Source: Karalla daura (Eukaryota; Chordata; Actinopteri; Chaetodontiformes; Leiognathidae). From it: a DNA stretch of 64,000 nt. The notes beneath the pieces were generated by a model, which ran no database searches, had not been told where the DNA came from, and saw nothing but the letters and a program-made list of their open reading frames with translations. This document shows, one piece after another, positions 63,962 through 64,000 of the stretch; within the stretch, counting starts at the first letter, position 1, and each line of letters opens with the position of its first letter. The translations under genes and the position numbers were made by a program. The stretch covers positions 26,771,957 through 26,835,956 of the forward strand of contig CM055189.1 in NCBI GenBank assembly GCA_029224185.1, read 5' to 3'.

Positions 63962-64000
63962 ATCTACATATGCCTGGAAGTGGGGAAAGGTTCAGAGAGC

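Overview
The window is vertebrate nuclear DNA, almost certainly from a teleost fish. Its genes are split by short introns with GT/AG borders, it is rich in CA/GT dinucleotide repeats, and it carries Tc1-like, non-LTR and Harbinger-like transposon debris typical of fish. The species cannot be named from the sequence.

Left edge (388-2130): the minus-strand gene alkbh5 (RNA N6-methyladenosine demethylase). Three coding exons are inside the window; the last exon lies beyond the left edge. Its ATG is at 1493 and a CpG-rich promoter lies behind it.

2590-42306: one large minus-strand gene, myo15a (unconventional myosin XVa, the stereocilia-tip motor of inner-ear hair cells). I assembled 74 coding exons by hand from splice sites and reading phase. 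They total 13,101 nt, an open frame of 4,366 codons plus stop. Order: a 1,969-residue N-terminal extension (charged, Tyr-rich, Gln/Met-rich and Ser/Pro/Arg-rich blocks, then about 18 copies of an ALQNxxLxxASY-type repeat), motor head, IQ neck, MyTH4, a FERM split by a proline-rich insert, SH3, second MyTH4, second FERM, and the C-terminus ITML. The order myo15a then alkbh5 on one strand matches the mammalian MYO15A-ALKBH5 neighbourhood.

42.3-64 kb: no complete protein-coding gene was found. It holds a CpG-rich block at 44.6-45.8 kb (candidate myo15a promoter and non-coding first exon), old interspersed repeats, a frameshifted Myb/SANT ORF of Harbinger type near 53 kb, a GC-rich block at 53.65-54.12 kb, a (TATC)n microsatellite at 58.3-58.5 kb, and a second CpG-rich block at 59.9-62.6 kb with three candidate plus-strand first exons for a gene continuing past the right edge.

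Most notable: the teleost-type repeat array in the myosin XVa extension, a 6-nt micro-exon, and a strand-polarised layout of intronic repeats ((CA)n after donors, (GU)n before acceptors) that could form intron-bridging RNA stems.
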